Shown: in pieces, positions 35,133-42,787 of the stretch | Layout: each line of letters opens with the position of its first letter | Position numbering within the stretch: position 1 is the stretch's first letter | Assembly (NCBI RefSeq): GCF_004912275.1 | Contig: NZ_STGY01000056.1 | Location: 62,001-126,000, forward strand | Direction: 5' to 3' | Length of the DNA stretch: 64,000 nt | Source of the DNA: Glycomyces buryatensis | GTDB taxonomy: Bacteria; Actinomycetota; Actinomycetes; Mycobacteriales; Micromonosporaceae | Notes under the pieces: model-generated | What the model was told of the DNA's origin: nothing | What the model saw: the letters and a program-made list of their open reading frames with translations, nothing else | Databases searched by the model: none | Made by a program: the position numbers and the translations under genes

Positions 35133-35735
35133 CTAGAACGCGACAAGGAGCACCAGGCCCCACAGGCCAGCCACCAGGCCGACGGTGGCGGCGCGGCCGG
35201 GCCGCTGGAAGATCCAGGCGATGACGTAGGCGAGCGCCGAGACCGGGACGGCCACGAGACGGTTGTAGGCGCGCCCGGCCTTTCGGGCCTTGCCGTCCCC
35301 GGCGCACCAGGGCGCGGTGTCGGCGTAGGCGATGACCTCGTCGAGCGAGGCCGGACGCTCGGTCCGCCAGTTCGGCGGCACCCAGATCGCCCGCACCCCG
35401 GCGAGCCGGTCGGCCATCGAAGGACCAGTCGCGGCCACCTCGACTGGGGCTTCCTCGGCTGCCGCCGCCTCGCTCGTCTCCGCAAGTTCGGGGACGGGCG
35501 GGGCCGCGGCGGAGTCTGCACTCGCGGGGGCCGGATCGGGTGCAGAGTGCAGCGTCTCGCCAGTGGCATCGCCCGCCTGACCTGCGTTCGATTCGGGCAC
35601 GACGTGCAGATGCCGCTGCAGAGTGCAGGGTGCAGGCTCGGTGTCCCTAGCCGGGACTGCCGGGCTCTGAGTGGGCGATTCGGCGTCCGCGGGCACGTCC
35701 TCGAACGGGCTCCACGGCGCTGCTTCAGCGGTCAT
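35133..35735 (-). CDS. Hypothetical membrane protein with disordered N-terminus
   Basis: This 200-residue protein has about 100 residues of Pro/Ala/Glu-rich disordered sequence, then a soluble patch (WVPPNWRTERPASLDEVIAY) and one or two C-terminal membrane helices. The WVPPxxWxERPASLxE pattern suggests a conserved AICE membrane protein, but no function is known. The ATG at 35735 follows GAAAGGAG. DNA repeats lie in its disordered part. Confidence 0.58.
   Translation of the reverse strand: MTAEAAPWSPFEDVPADAESPTQSPAVPARDTEPAPCTLQRHLHVVPESNAGQAGDATGETLHSAPDPAPASADSAAAPPVPELAETSEAAAAEEAPVEVAATGPSMADRLAGVRAIWVPPNWRTERPASLDEVIAYADTAPWCAGDGKARKAGRAYNRLVAVPVSALAYVIAWIFQRPGRAATVGLVAGLWGLVLLVAF
35541..35628. 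repeat. Repeated TGCAGAGTGCAG motif
   Basis: The 12-mer TGCAGAGTGCAG occurs at 35541-35552 and 35617-35628, and additional TGCAG units lie at about 35604 and 35631. The two 12-mers are read in different codon phases of the overlapping gene, so the repetition is at DNA rather than protein level. Confidence 0.6.
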
Positions 35736-35757
35736 GTCGGTTCTCCTTTCGAGGTTC

Positions 35758-35792
35758 GGCGGCGAGCGGATCTGGCAGATCCGCTCGCCGCC
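35758..35792 (-). terminator. Intra-operon hairpin, 16-bp stem
   Basis: GGCGGCGAGCGGATCT pairs perfectly with AGATCCGCTCGCCGCC across a three-base loop, between the spdB-like stop (35850) and the next start (35735). It is the strongest of the operon hairpins, without a U-tract. Confidence 0.7.
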
Positions 35793-35849
35793 GATGGATT
35801 CGGGCTAGTGACTGCCGGGTGCGTCCCGTGCCTCGCCTGCGCCCGGCCA

Positions 35850-37163
35850 TTACTTGCCGTTTCGTTTCTTCAGATCGGCGACGAAGGTGTGCGCGGTCGA
35901 CGGGGCGCACTCGGCGCGGTCGGCGAGGTCGCGAACGGTCGGGTTCGGCACGCCTTCGGCGCGGAACGCGGCGAGCGCCTCGCCGAGCCGAACACTCGCC
36001 GAACGGCCGTCCTTGCTTGTTCGGCCGTTCGTGTTCGGTCCGGTCTTCTTCGGCTGCGGCCGAACAGGGGCCCCGGGCTTGTTCGGTGTCCGGTGTTCGG
36101 TGGTTCTGGAATCGCGAACAGGGTTGCGGCCCGAGCCGTCGGCAGGGGCCGAACGCCGGTCGGACAACGTTCGGCGAACAGTTTTCTCGCGCCCTCGTCC
36201 CGATGCGCCAGACTTGCCGATGTCGTGTTCGCTCGCGGCGGTGAGGACTTCGGCGACGGTGATTTTCCGCTGTCGGTAGCGGACCCGCAGCTCCGGTTTG
36301 GCACCGCGGACCGAACCGAACTCGGCCTTCATGACCGCCTTGGCCAGTTGGCGTTCCTCCTCGCGCTTCAACGCGTCCTCGTAGGAGTCGATGGCCCAGA
36401 GCTGCATCGCCCGCCACAGAATGAATGTGGCGATCGGGGCGCAGGCCCAGCGGATGAGCGGGACGGTGCGGGTGGTCGTGGCCTCTTCCTTGGCTTTGAG
36501 CTTCATGATCCGGGCGATGGCCTCGGTGAACACCACCCACAGGCTTGGCAGGACCGCGTGGGCGATCTGCGCTTCGAGCGCGGTGTAGGCGGTGACGTTG
36601 AGGTAGATCGTCGCTATGGTCAAACCCCAAGGCACGTAACGCAGCCAGGGGATCCGTTTGCCGCGGCGGGCGAGGAAGATGTCCAAGAGCGTGAAGGTGA
36701 TGATGCCCAGGTCGATCCCGGTGGGAAACAGCCAGGCGTAACCCTCGGGGGACCAGCTTCGCGCTTTCTCTTCCACGGTGAGGAAGGACACTGCGAACCC
36801 GGCGACGCCGAGCGCGCCGGCGAGGAACCAGATCGGCACCAGGGCGCCCCACTCGACCATCCACGCGGCCAGGGCGTCCCACCATCGCTGTTCGCCCGGC
36901 GGCTTGGTCTTGTGTTCGCGATGCTTTGTTCGGCGGGTGTTCGCCACCTCGGCTTCGGTCTGTTCGGTCGGTGTCCGGTGTTCGGCTGTGGCGTGTTCGG
37001 TCTCGTGTCCGGTGTTCGGTCCTGGCTCGGTTCGCCCCTGACGGGGGTGCCCGGTGACGGTCGTGTTCGGTGTTCGGTCGCACTCGCACATCGCGTCCGG
37101 TCGGTCGCAGCGGGGGCACCATTCGAGGATCGGTTCGTTGTCGTCGGTGTCGGTTGTGGGCAT
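35850..37163 (-). CDS. SpdB-like DUF2637 spread protein
   Basis: This 437-residue protein has a disordered N-terminus with a zinc-type CPRCDRPDAMCEC motif (residues 16-28), four membrane helices (about 105-260) forming the DUF2637 domain typical of Streptomyces SpdB/TraSA-linked spread proteins, and a long basic tail ending in a helix-turn-helix (PTVRDLADRAECAPSTAHTFVADL). It probably helps distribute the element through septa after transfer. The ATG at 37163 follows GGAAGGAGG. Its coding DNA carries dense GTGTTCGG repeats. Confidence 0.75.
   Translation of the reverse strand: MPTTDTDDNEPILEWCPRCDRPDAMCECDRTPNTTVTGHPRQGRTEPGPNTGHETEHATAEHRTPTEQTEAEVANTRRTKHREHKTKPPGEQRWWDALAAWMVEWGALVPIWFLAGALGVAGFAVSFLTVEEKARSWSPEGYAWLFPTGIDLGIITFTLLDIFLARRGKRIPWLRYVPWGLTIATIYLNVTAYTALEAQIAHAVLPSLWVVFTEAIARIMKLKAKEEATTTRTVPLIRWACAPIATFILWRAMQLWAIDSYEDALKREEERQLAKAVMKAEFGSVRGAKPELRVRYRQRKITVAEVLTAASEHDIGKSGASGRGREKTVRRTLSDRRSAPADGSGRNPVRDSRTTEHRTPNKPGAPVRPQPKKTGPNTNGRTSKDGRSASVRLGEALAAFRAEGVPNPTVRDLADRAECAPSTAHTFVADLKKRNGK
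36031..37077 (+). repeat. GTGTTCGG repeat clusters (candidate clt/TRS)
   Basis: The 8-mer GTGTTCGG occurs seven times in the same orientation: 36031, 36093, 36978, 36993, 37012, 37063 and 37070 (first bases). Five fall within 100 bp at the 5' end of the spdB-like gene. A longer unit GTGTCCGGTGTTCGG occurs three times (36086, 36971, 37005) and is read in two different codon phases. Streptomyces TraB proteins recognise clustered 8-bp repeats at the transfer locus, so this is a candidate clt. Confidence 0.6.
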
Positions 37164-37187
37164 GGTCGGTCGCCTCCTTCCGGAGCG

Positions 37188-37994
37188 TTAGTCGGTGTCG
37201 GTCGGTTCGGTGTAGGTCGTCAGAGCGGCCAGGGCCGAGCGGCGCCCTTTGCCGGTGGCGCGGACTGCGGCCCAGTCGATGTCGCGGTGTTTGGTTTCGA
37301 GTTCGGTCAGGTCGCTGGCGCGGTAGAGGGCGACGGCGGTGCCGAACCGCGTTTGGTAGGTGCGGACCGGGACGACGCGTTCGGCCCGTACGAGGTGGTC
37401 GAAGTCGGCCCGGCGGATGCCGAGTACGGCGGCGGCCTCGTCGCCGTGGAGTTCACGGCCGCTCTCGCCTGCGCGAGTAGCGGCTGCTGCGTCGTCGAAG
37501 GATTCGAGGCTGTAGCCCGAGTAGAGGAGGTGGTCCTTGTAGTCCCCGGCGGTATCGATCAGGCCCTGGCGGGCCAGTTCGGTCACGGCCTCGGGCGAGA
37601 CCTCGCAGCCGAGCTTGGCGGTGAGGTACTCGCCCGCCTTGCAGGCGCCGACGTCGGGCACGGTGCCGACGTGTGCGAGGACCTCGCCGATCCGATCGGC
37701 CATCGCGGTGAGCGTCTCGCGATTCCACTGCCGGGGGTAATAGTTGACCGGGGCCGCCCAGGGAAGCGCTTGGGCCCGGTCGATCTGGAACCGTTCCAGC
37801 GCCAGGAAGTCCCCGGCCTGGAGCGGCCCGAGCCGGGCCAGGTCGCGTTCGGCGATTGCCATTGCCGCGCGGGCGGCGTATTCGGTCAGGTTGCGTTCGG
37901 GCATCCACGGCACCCGCCACGCCCCGGTGTCACTGCGGAGGGCGACGTGCCCGCCAGCCTCGGCGACCATCCGGTCGTCCTCGATGCGGATCAC
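37188..37994 (-). CDS. Hypothetical protein with MerR/excisionase-like C-terminal segment
   Basis: The C-terminal part of this 268-residue protein (LHGDEAAAVLGIRRADFDHLVRAERV) resembles the helix-turn-helix of excisionase or MerR-like proteins; the rest is helical. No family is named. Its ATG overlaps the previous stop. It is a possible regulator or DNA-binding accessory of transfer. Confidence 0.5.
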   Translation of the reverse strand: MIRIEDDRMVAEAGGHVALRSDTGAWRVPWMPERNLTEYAARAAMAIAERDLARLGPLQAGDFLALERFQIDRAQALPWAAPVNYYPRQWNRETLTAMADRIGEVLAHVGTVPDVGACKAGEYLTAKLGCEVSPEAVTELARQGLIDTAGDYKDHLLYSGYSLESFDDAAAATRAGESGRELHGDEAAAVLGIRRADFDHLVRAERVVPVRTYQTRFGTAVALYRASDLTELETKHRDIDWAAVRATGKGRRSALAALTTYTEPTDTD

Positions 37995-38401
37995 CGGGCC
38001 GCCTCCAAAACCCCGGAAGCCTTGGTGATTGCGTCCTGCAGAACCTGACCGGATTCAGTGGACCCGAACGTGTACTTCGCGCATGTGGTGCGCACCCGGA
38101 CGGTGAAGTCGCCTAGGCGTATGCGGGTCTCGAAGTCGCCGAACCGCTCGTTGAACGTCCCGTCGCCGTACCGCACGGTCAGGCGACCGAACGCCACCAG
38201 GTCTTGGCGATCGCTGATGTACAAGGTCGCCTCGAAGTCGGCGTCATCGTCGTAGTCGGTCAGGTACCAGGTCAGGTCTAGGGCGGCGAAGTCGGCCTTG
38301 CGGACGGCGCTCACTTCCTTGCGGAGTTCGCGCTTGATAACGGCACTGGCGGCGATCAGAGCGAGACCGTGGATGCGCTGTGCTGCTTTGCTTTTGCCCA
38401 T
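37991..38401 (-). CDS. Hypothetical protein
   Basis: This 136-residue protein has a basic helical N-terminus and a beta-rich remainder (LDLTWYLTDYDDDADFEATLYI). No family is recognised. It is coupled at both ends by overlapping start and stop codons. Confidence 0.52.
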   Translation of the reverse strand: MGKSKAAQRIHGLALIAASAVIKRELRKEVSAVRKADFAALDLTWYLTDYDDDADFEATLYISDRQDLVAFGRLTVRYGDGTFNERFGDFETRIRLGDFTVRVRTTCAKYTFGSTESGQVLQDAITKASGVLEAAR

Positions 38402-38763
38402 CAGCGCACCTCCGGCTTTCCGCTCGCTTGGGCGATGGCGTCCAGGAGCGCGGTGAGGTTCGTCTGGTCGAGGCTGAGTGCGAGGGAGCCGAGGTCGACG
38501 TCGAGCTTCCCGGCCAGCGACAGGGCCGCTTCGGCGATGGACTGCTCGGCGCCCGAGAACGGTGCGCGGCGGATCTGGCGTTTCATCGCGTCGAAGTCGA
38601 AATGCAGCCAGGGATCGGTCTTGATGAACCGGTCGATCCAGATGTGTGCGATCAGGTTCGACTCGTCGAGCAACTGCAGGGCGGCCATGGTGCGCAGGTC
38701 GCCCTTGGCCCAGGCGTGGAGGTCGTCGACGTAGATCACGTCGGTTTCGGAGGTGGACTTCAT
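38401..38763 (-). CDS. Hypothetical protein
   Basis: This 120-residue acidic, mostly helical protein (VIYVDDLHAWAKGDLRTMAALQ) shows no recognisable motif. Its ATG overlaps the preceding stop by four bases. Confidence 0.5.
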   Translation of the reverse strand: MKSTSETDVIYVDDLHAWAKGDLRTMAALQLLDESNLIAHIWIDRFIKTDPWLHFDFDAMKRQIRRAPFSGAEQSIAEAALSLAGKLDVDLGSLALSLDQTNLTALLDAIAQASGKPEVR

Positions 38764-38939
38764 CGAGTGGCCTCCACAGTGACGGTGAGGTCGAAGCGGG
38801 GGTCGGGGCCGACGATCGTGACCTTCCCGGAGGCGTCGGATTTGATGGTTATGCCGCGGTGGGTGTGGTGGGTGTTCGGGGGCACGACGAAGGTGGTGTG
38901 GTCGATGATGACGGTGGAGCCGTCGATGTGGATTTTCAA
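38760..38939 (-). CDS. Small beta-rich hypothetical protein
   Basis: This 59-residue protein starts at TTG 38939, with AAGGAG ten bases upstream. The sequence (KIHIDGSTVIIDHTTFVVPP) is a compact beta protein and resembles the N-terminal domain of the protein at 25426-25956, suggesting duplication within the element. Confidence 0.5.
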   Translation of the reverse strand: MKIHIDGSTVIIDHTTFVVPPNTHHTHRGITIKSDASGKVTIVGPDPRFDLTVTVEATR

Positions 38940-38946
38940 AGCGCTC

Positions 38947-39384
38947 TTACTCCTTGCAGTCGAGGGCCGCCTCAATGGCGGCAGTGAGGTCGGGGTCGGG
39001 GGTCCACAGCCCGAGTTGGCCTCTGGCGGGGACCGGTTCGGCGAGGGGACGGACATCGGCGAGGACCCAGTGCCAGATGTCGCCGCCCATCTCGCCCCAG
39101 GACTTGCAGGCGGCCGTGTTGCACGCCGAAGGCCAACCCGCGGCGTGGCAGTCGACCAGATCGGCGACCGCCACGACCGCGCCCAAGACGAGGTTGTCTT
39201 TGCGGGGGATGAGGATGGGGCCGAAGGTCTTGCGGGCCCATTCCCATTCGGCGACGGCGAGCGTCTTACCCGCGTGGACGGCGACGGGCCCGGTGTAGTT
39301 GGTGCGGCGGACACGGTTTTCGATCGTCTTGCCGCCACGGGCGATCAAGTCCGGCCACGGCGGTCGGACGGTGAAGGCGCGCAT
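38947..39384 (-). CDS. ASCH domain protein
   Basis: This 145-residue protein has the ASCH/PUA-like fold: RPPWPDLIARGGKTIENR at the start (compare the family's W-a-x-x-I-x-x-GxKxxExR), then LGAVVAVADLVDC and a tryptophan-rich HWVLADVRPL. ASCH domains bind RNA or modified nucleosides, and some hydrolyse N4-acetylcytidine. Its role in the element is unknown, perhaps RNA-level regulation. Confidence 0.78.
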   Translation of the reverse strand: MRAFTVRPPWPDLIARGGKTIENRVRRTNYTGPVAVHAGKTLAVAEWEWARKTFGPILIPRKDNLVLGAVVAVADLVDCHAAGWPSACNTAACKSWGEMGGDIWHWVLADVRPLAEPVPARGQLGLWTPDPDLTAAIEAALDCKE

Positions 39385-39972
39385 CTAGACCTCCACCTCC
39401 TGGCGGACGGGCGTGGCGACCGCGGGCGAGACCGGTGCGACCTGTTCGGCCAGGCGCCCCGAGCGCTGTTCGGCGCGGGCCACCTTGTAGCCGAGGAACG
39501 CGGTCACCGTGACCGCCAGGAGCGCGGTCAGTGCCAAGCGGTCGGTGCCGCCGGCGATGATGAGCGCGGCCCAGACCAGATATCCGGCGTGCCACGACTG
39601 GTCGAGCAGGTAGGCGCCGTTCATGCCGAAAGACTTGAGACGGTAGAAGTCCTGCTTGCCGAGCGCGTTCGCGATGCGCCGCAGCGGCTCGCGCCGATCG
39701 GCGATGTAGTGGCTGACCGCCGAGACGCCCAGGCCGATCGCGGTCGGGACGGGCTCGGTGCTCAGGTCCAGGTACAGGTGCGCGAGCCCCAAACCGATGA
39801 CGGCGGTGGCGGTGTAGGTCGCGACGTGCTTGACGCACGCGAGACGACCGATCCAGCCCGGCAGTCCCTTGGCGTCCGAGTCGGCCTGATGCTGGATCCA
39901 GTGGTCACCCACCGCGTGAGCCGCTCCCAAAATGGCGCTCACGGCCGCGAAAACAGCGATGGTCTCGTTCAC
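39385..39972 (-). CDS. DUF3307-like membrane protein
   Basis: This 195-residue protein has about four membrane helices, a histidine-rich first segment (AHAVGDHWIQHQ), CVKHVATYT, and an AVSHYIADRRE segment that fit DUF3307. Histidines in the membrane face suggest metal or lipid contact, but no function is established. Actinobacterial AICEs often carry this family. Confidence 0.65.
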   Translation of the reverse strand: MNETIAVFAAVSAILGAAHAVGDHWIQHQADSDAKGLPGWIGRLACVKHVATYTATAVIGLGLAHLYLDLSTEPVPTAIGLGVSAVSHYIADRREPLRRIANALGKQDFYRLKSFGMNGAYLLDQSWHAGYLVWAALIIAGGTDRLALTALLAVTVTAFLGYKVARAEQRSGRLAEQVAPVSPAVATPVRQEVEV

Positions 39973-40175
39973 CGGCCCTCACCACCCGCGTGTTCGCTCA
40001 CGGCGGCGGCGAGGGTCTCGGCTTGGTCCTCATCGAGTTCGAGGAGCTGCTCGACGAGCTTGGAGCCGGACCGTTCGCCCAGGCCGGGAAGCCCGGCGTG
40101 GGCGGGGCCGATGGTGCCGGTCGGCAGACCGGCGTCCTCGAGTGCGAGCAGCGCCCGCTGATAGACAGTGGACAA
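39969..40175 (-). CDS. Small helical hypothetical protein
   Basis: This 68-residue protein starts at TTG 40175 with GGAGGTGG six bases before it, an unusually strong ribosome site overlapping the GGDEF stop region. The sequence (LSTVYQRALLALEDAGLPTG) is helical and acidic. No family is recognised. Confidence 0.6.
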   Translation of the reverse strand: MSTVYQRALLALEDAGLPTGTIGPAHAGLPGLGERSGSKLVEQLLELDEDQAETLAAAVSEHAGGEGR

Positions 40176-40176
40176 G

Positions 40177-40860
40177 TTAGGCCACCTCCACCTGGTGGAC
40201 GGGCACGTCGGTGCGGGCGGGGAGGTCGCGGGTGCGCAACGCCGGCCGGTCGGCCGTGGCGTGGTCGTCGGCATAGGGGTCGAAGACGCACAAGATGCCG
40301 TCGCCGGTGGCCTTGTTGCGGTACATCGCCGCATCCGCCCGCCGCATCGCCTCGGAGAGATCGCCGTCGAATCGCGCCGCGCCCATGGCGATGCGCGACC
40401 AGACGGTATCCCCGCCGGGGGCCTGCTCGGTGATCGCGACCACCGGCGCACGCCGGGCCCGCAGCGCCTCGAAGACTCTCGAGGTGGCCAGGAGTGCGAA
40501 CTCGTCGCCGCCGAGGCGGGCGACCAGAGCACCCGGGGCCGCCGCGCTCAGCGCGGCGGCCGCGTCGGCAATGAGCTCGTCGCCGGCCTCGTGCCCGTAG
40601 ACGTCGTTGACCTGCTTGAGGCCGTTACAATCGGCGAGGATCACATACAGGTCCTGGGCGCCGCCGGTCGAGTTGGTCCTTGCCCCGGCGGCCCTTTCCC
40701 ACCCCCTCCGATTCAGCAGCCCGGTCAGGGCGTCGGTGTGCGCTTCGCGTTCGGCCCGGCCAAGCAGCCGGTGTGCCGTAACCCAGGCGGTCAGACCGAC
40801 CGCGGACGAGGAGACGGCAACGCCGGCGGCGAAGCCGGTGATCATCGCTGGGTCCATCAC
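40177..40860 (-). CDS. GGDEF protein (probable diguanylate cyclase)
   Basis: This 227-residue protein has one N-terminal membrane helix (about 5-30) followed by a GGDEF domain with LTGLLNRRGW, ADCNGLKQVND, the intact active-site motif RLGGDEF and a C-terminal ADAAMYRNK. Such enzymes make cyclic di-GMP from two GTP. The RxxD inhibitory site that usually lies just before GGDEF is absent, so product inhibition is unlikely. In actinomycetes c-di-GMP controls development, so an AICE-encoded cyclase could affect the host's growth phase (inference). Confidence 0.88.
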   Translation of the reverse strand: MMDPAMITGFAAGVAVSSSAVGLTAWVTAHRLLGRAEREAHTDALTGLLNRRGWERAAGARTNSTGGAQDLYVILADCNGLKQVNDVYGHEAGDELIADAAAALSAAAPGALVARLGGDEFALLATSRVFEALRARRAPVVAITEQAPGGDTVWSRIAMGAARFDGDLSEAMRRADAAMYRNKATGDGILCVFDPYADDHATADRPALRTRDLPARTDVPVHQVEVA

Positions 40861-41201
40861 CGCACCTCCTTCTTCGCATCGTCACCCTCGAGCGCGGTCT
40901 CGACGTCGTTGAGCATGCGGGCGTAGAAGTCGCGCAGTTCCCGCTGGAAGTAGTTGCTCATCCGCCTGCGCAGCGCGTTCTTGAGGTGACCGGTGCCCTC
41001 GGCGGAGTGGACCAGGCGGCAGCCGTCCTCATAGGCGTCGAGCTTGTGGCGGTTGATGGTGTGTTCGGCTGAGTAGTAGCCCGTCTCGTTCATGCGCTTA
41101 GCCGCTTCAGTGGCCCGTGCGCCCCACATGGCGTAGAGGTCGGTCTTGATGCTCAAGGCAGGAGTTCCTTTCGAATTTGGTTGCTGGACTGGGTGATTCA
41201 C
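40857..41201 (-). CDS. Hypothetical protein
   Basis: This 114-residue basic helical protein (KTDLYAMWGARATEAAKRMN) has no recognised family. The GTG at 41201 overlaps the previous stop; a TTG at 41156 with AAAGGA nine bases upstream is an equally good start. It ends overlapping the GGDEF gene. Confidence 0.52.
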   Translation of the reverse strand: MNHPVQQPNSKGTPALSIKTDLYAMWGARATEAAKRMNETGYYSAEHTINRHKLDAYEDGCRLVHSAEGTGHLKNALRRRMSNYFQRELRDFYARMLNDVETALEGDDAKKEVR

Positions 41202-41395
41202 ATTTCGGCGGCCAGGCGGGTGCCGTCGAACTTCAGATAGACGCGGACATCGCCGCTGCCGCCCCTGGTGGGGTAGGGCGGCGAGACGTTCAGCAGGATC
41301 GGCGGATCATCCTCAACCGCCTCCTCGCGCATGGACTCGACGACCGCCATGACCTCGGCGGATCGGCCCGTCAGGCGCATCTGCAACTCAGCCAC
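41198..41395 (-). CDS. Small hypothetical protein
   Basis: This 65-residue protein starts at GTG 41395, overlapping the previous gene by eight bases. It has an alternating helix-strand composition (MRLTGRSAEVMAVVESM, then VRVYLKFDGTRLAAEM). It may be related to its upstream neighbour, whose end has a similar EVRVWVPLYG strand. Confidence 0.48.
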   Translation of the reverse strand: MAELQMRLTGRSAEVMAVVESMREEAVEDDPPILLNVSPPYPTRGGSGDVRVYLKFDGTRLAAEM

Positions 41396-41759
41396 GAGCG
41401 GCCACCGCCTTCCGGCGGGCGGCATCGACAACGTCGATCGCGGTCTGGACGCTCATGCCGTACAACGGCACCCACACCCGGACCTCGGTCCCGGCGAGGT
41501 AGACCCGGCACTCGAACTCGCCGGCCGCGTGCGTGTCGCGCTCGGCGGGAGCGAGCTGGTAGTGGCCGGCCATGTTCGCCCAGGCCGCGAACGCGACCAG
41601 AGACTCAGGCCCGGGCGCGAACCGGATCGGCGAGGGAAGTGCGTTGAACCCGCCAGCCCTGGTGTGCCCGAACACGAGCCGCGGCATCTGCGCGGCCTCG
41701 CCGTAGAGCACCGAGTTCGCCGACCCGGGCACCGCGTTGAGCCGATCGAGCAGTCTCAT
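41388..41759 (-). CDS. Hypothetical protein
   Basis: This 123-residue mixed alpha/beta protein ends with a helix (SVQTAIDVVDAARRKAVAA). No family is recognised. The ATG overlaps the previous stop by four bases. Confidence 0.5.
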   Translation of the reverse strand: MRLLDRLNAVPGSANSVLYGEAAQMPRLVFGHTRAGGFNALPSPIRFAPGPESLVAFAAWANMAGHYQLAPAERDTHAAGEFECRVYLAGTEVRVWVPLYGMSVQTAIDVVDAARRKAVAARG

Positions 41760-42220
41760 CGAGGTTCACCGCCTTCGCGGAAGAACAGCTCGACCTCGTC
41801 GACACGCCCGACCTCGGTCAGATCCAGCCAGTCCTCGTCGCGCCCGTCGAGGGGCTTGACGCCGATGAGGACCTTCCGGCCGGTTTCGCCGACGCGGCCG
41901 CCCTCGTCGAGGGTCCAGGCGAACAGTTCGCCGTGGCCGAGCACGAAGACCGTGCCCTGCTTCGGCGCCTGTTTCCTCCAGTGCTCGCGCATTTTCTTGG
42001 CGGCCTCGGTGCGAGGAGGGCGTCCCGGCCGGTAGGGGACAGTGACGATGGCGCGCAGTTCGCCGACCTTGCCGACCGGGGCCTTGGCGAAGTCGACGGC
42101 GGTGCGCTCGTCGAACGTCCCCGGCCCGGGAACCAGGAAGACCGAGCCCCACCGGTCGCTGTGCCGCTCCCACGAGGTGTGCCCGACACGACCTCGGCCG
42201 AGCGTGATGTCCCTGCCCAT
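41756..42220 (-). CDS. Hypothetical protein
   Basis: This 154-residue beta-rich protein (RWGSVFLVPGPGTFDERTAV; GTVFVLGHGELFAWTLDEGG) has a central basic helix. No family is recognised. It is coupled to the upstream HTH-like gene by a TGATG overlap. Confidence 0.5.
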   Translation of the reverse strand: MGRDITLGRGRVGHTSWERHSDRWGSVFLVPGPGTFDERTAVDFAKAPVGKVGELRAIVTVPYRPGRPPRTEAAKKMREHWRKQAPKQGTVFVLGHGELFAWTLDEGGRVGETGRKVLIGVKPLDGRDEDWLDLTEVGRVDEVELFFREGGEPR

Positions 42221-42702
42221 CAGCCGTTCACCGCCTCAAGGTTCTGGGCGGCGACCTGGCGCAGGAGGAAGAACTCCTGGACGTCGACCAGAGTCTGGGT
42301 TTCGACCGCCTCGCGTTCGAGGTCGAGCAGGAACTCAGCGGAGATGAACCGGACTTTGCCGAGCACAGCGCCGGGGAAGGCGCCGGAGTCGATCAAAGCG
42401 GTCAGGTGCCGCCGGTCGATCCGCAGCAGCTTCGCGGCCTCCTGGAGTCGCAGGAAGGTCTTGTCGCCGAACGGCTCAGGCGGTTCGACAGGCATGCCTC
42501 GCAGCTGGGCATCGATCGCCCGCAGGGCTGAGGCCGGAACCCGCCAGGACTGGGTGGAGAGCCGGATGCCGCCGAGTCCACCGCTCTCAAGGCGTCGGCG
42601 AACCTCCGATTCGCTGAGCGGCACGAAGGCCGGGACCTCGGACACTTTGTAGTACCGCTCGGTCATTGCCGACAGCGGTTTGGAGGCGAGGGCCATGGTC
42701 AT
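42220..42702 (-). CDS. Helix-turn-helix protein, excisionase-like (two HTH units)
   Basis: This 160-residue protein has two excisionase/MerR-like units: YYKVSEVPAFVPLSESEVRR near residue 17 and TFLRLQEAAKLLRIDRRHLT near 82. This makes it the best Xis or operon-regulator candidate in the element. The ATG at 42702 follows AGGGAG at six bases. Confidence 0.6.
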   Translation of the reverse strand: MTMALASKPLSAMTERYYKVSEVPAFVPLSESEVRRRLESGGLGGIRLSTQSWRVPASALRAIDAQLRGMPVEPPEPFGDKTFLRLQEAAKLLRIDRRHLTALIDSGAFPGAVLGKVRFISAEFLLDLEREAVETQTLVDVQEFFLLRQVAAQNLEAVNG

Positions 42703-42787
42703 ACTTGTCTCCCTTCAGGGTTGGACCGGCCGGGGAAGGCCGATTGGGTGGCGGCGGTCAGTGCCGCCAAGGCATCGATCGGGAGAT

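Noticed and set aside
35106-38048. Open frame of nearly 1,000 codons on the plus strand
   Set aside because: It runs antisense through several well-supported minus-strand element genes with good ribosome sites; no domain is visible.
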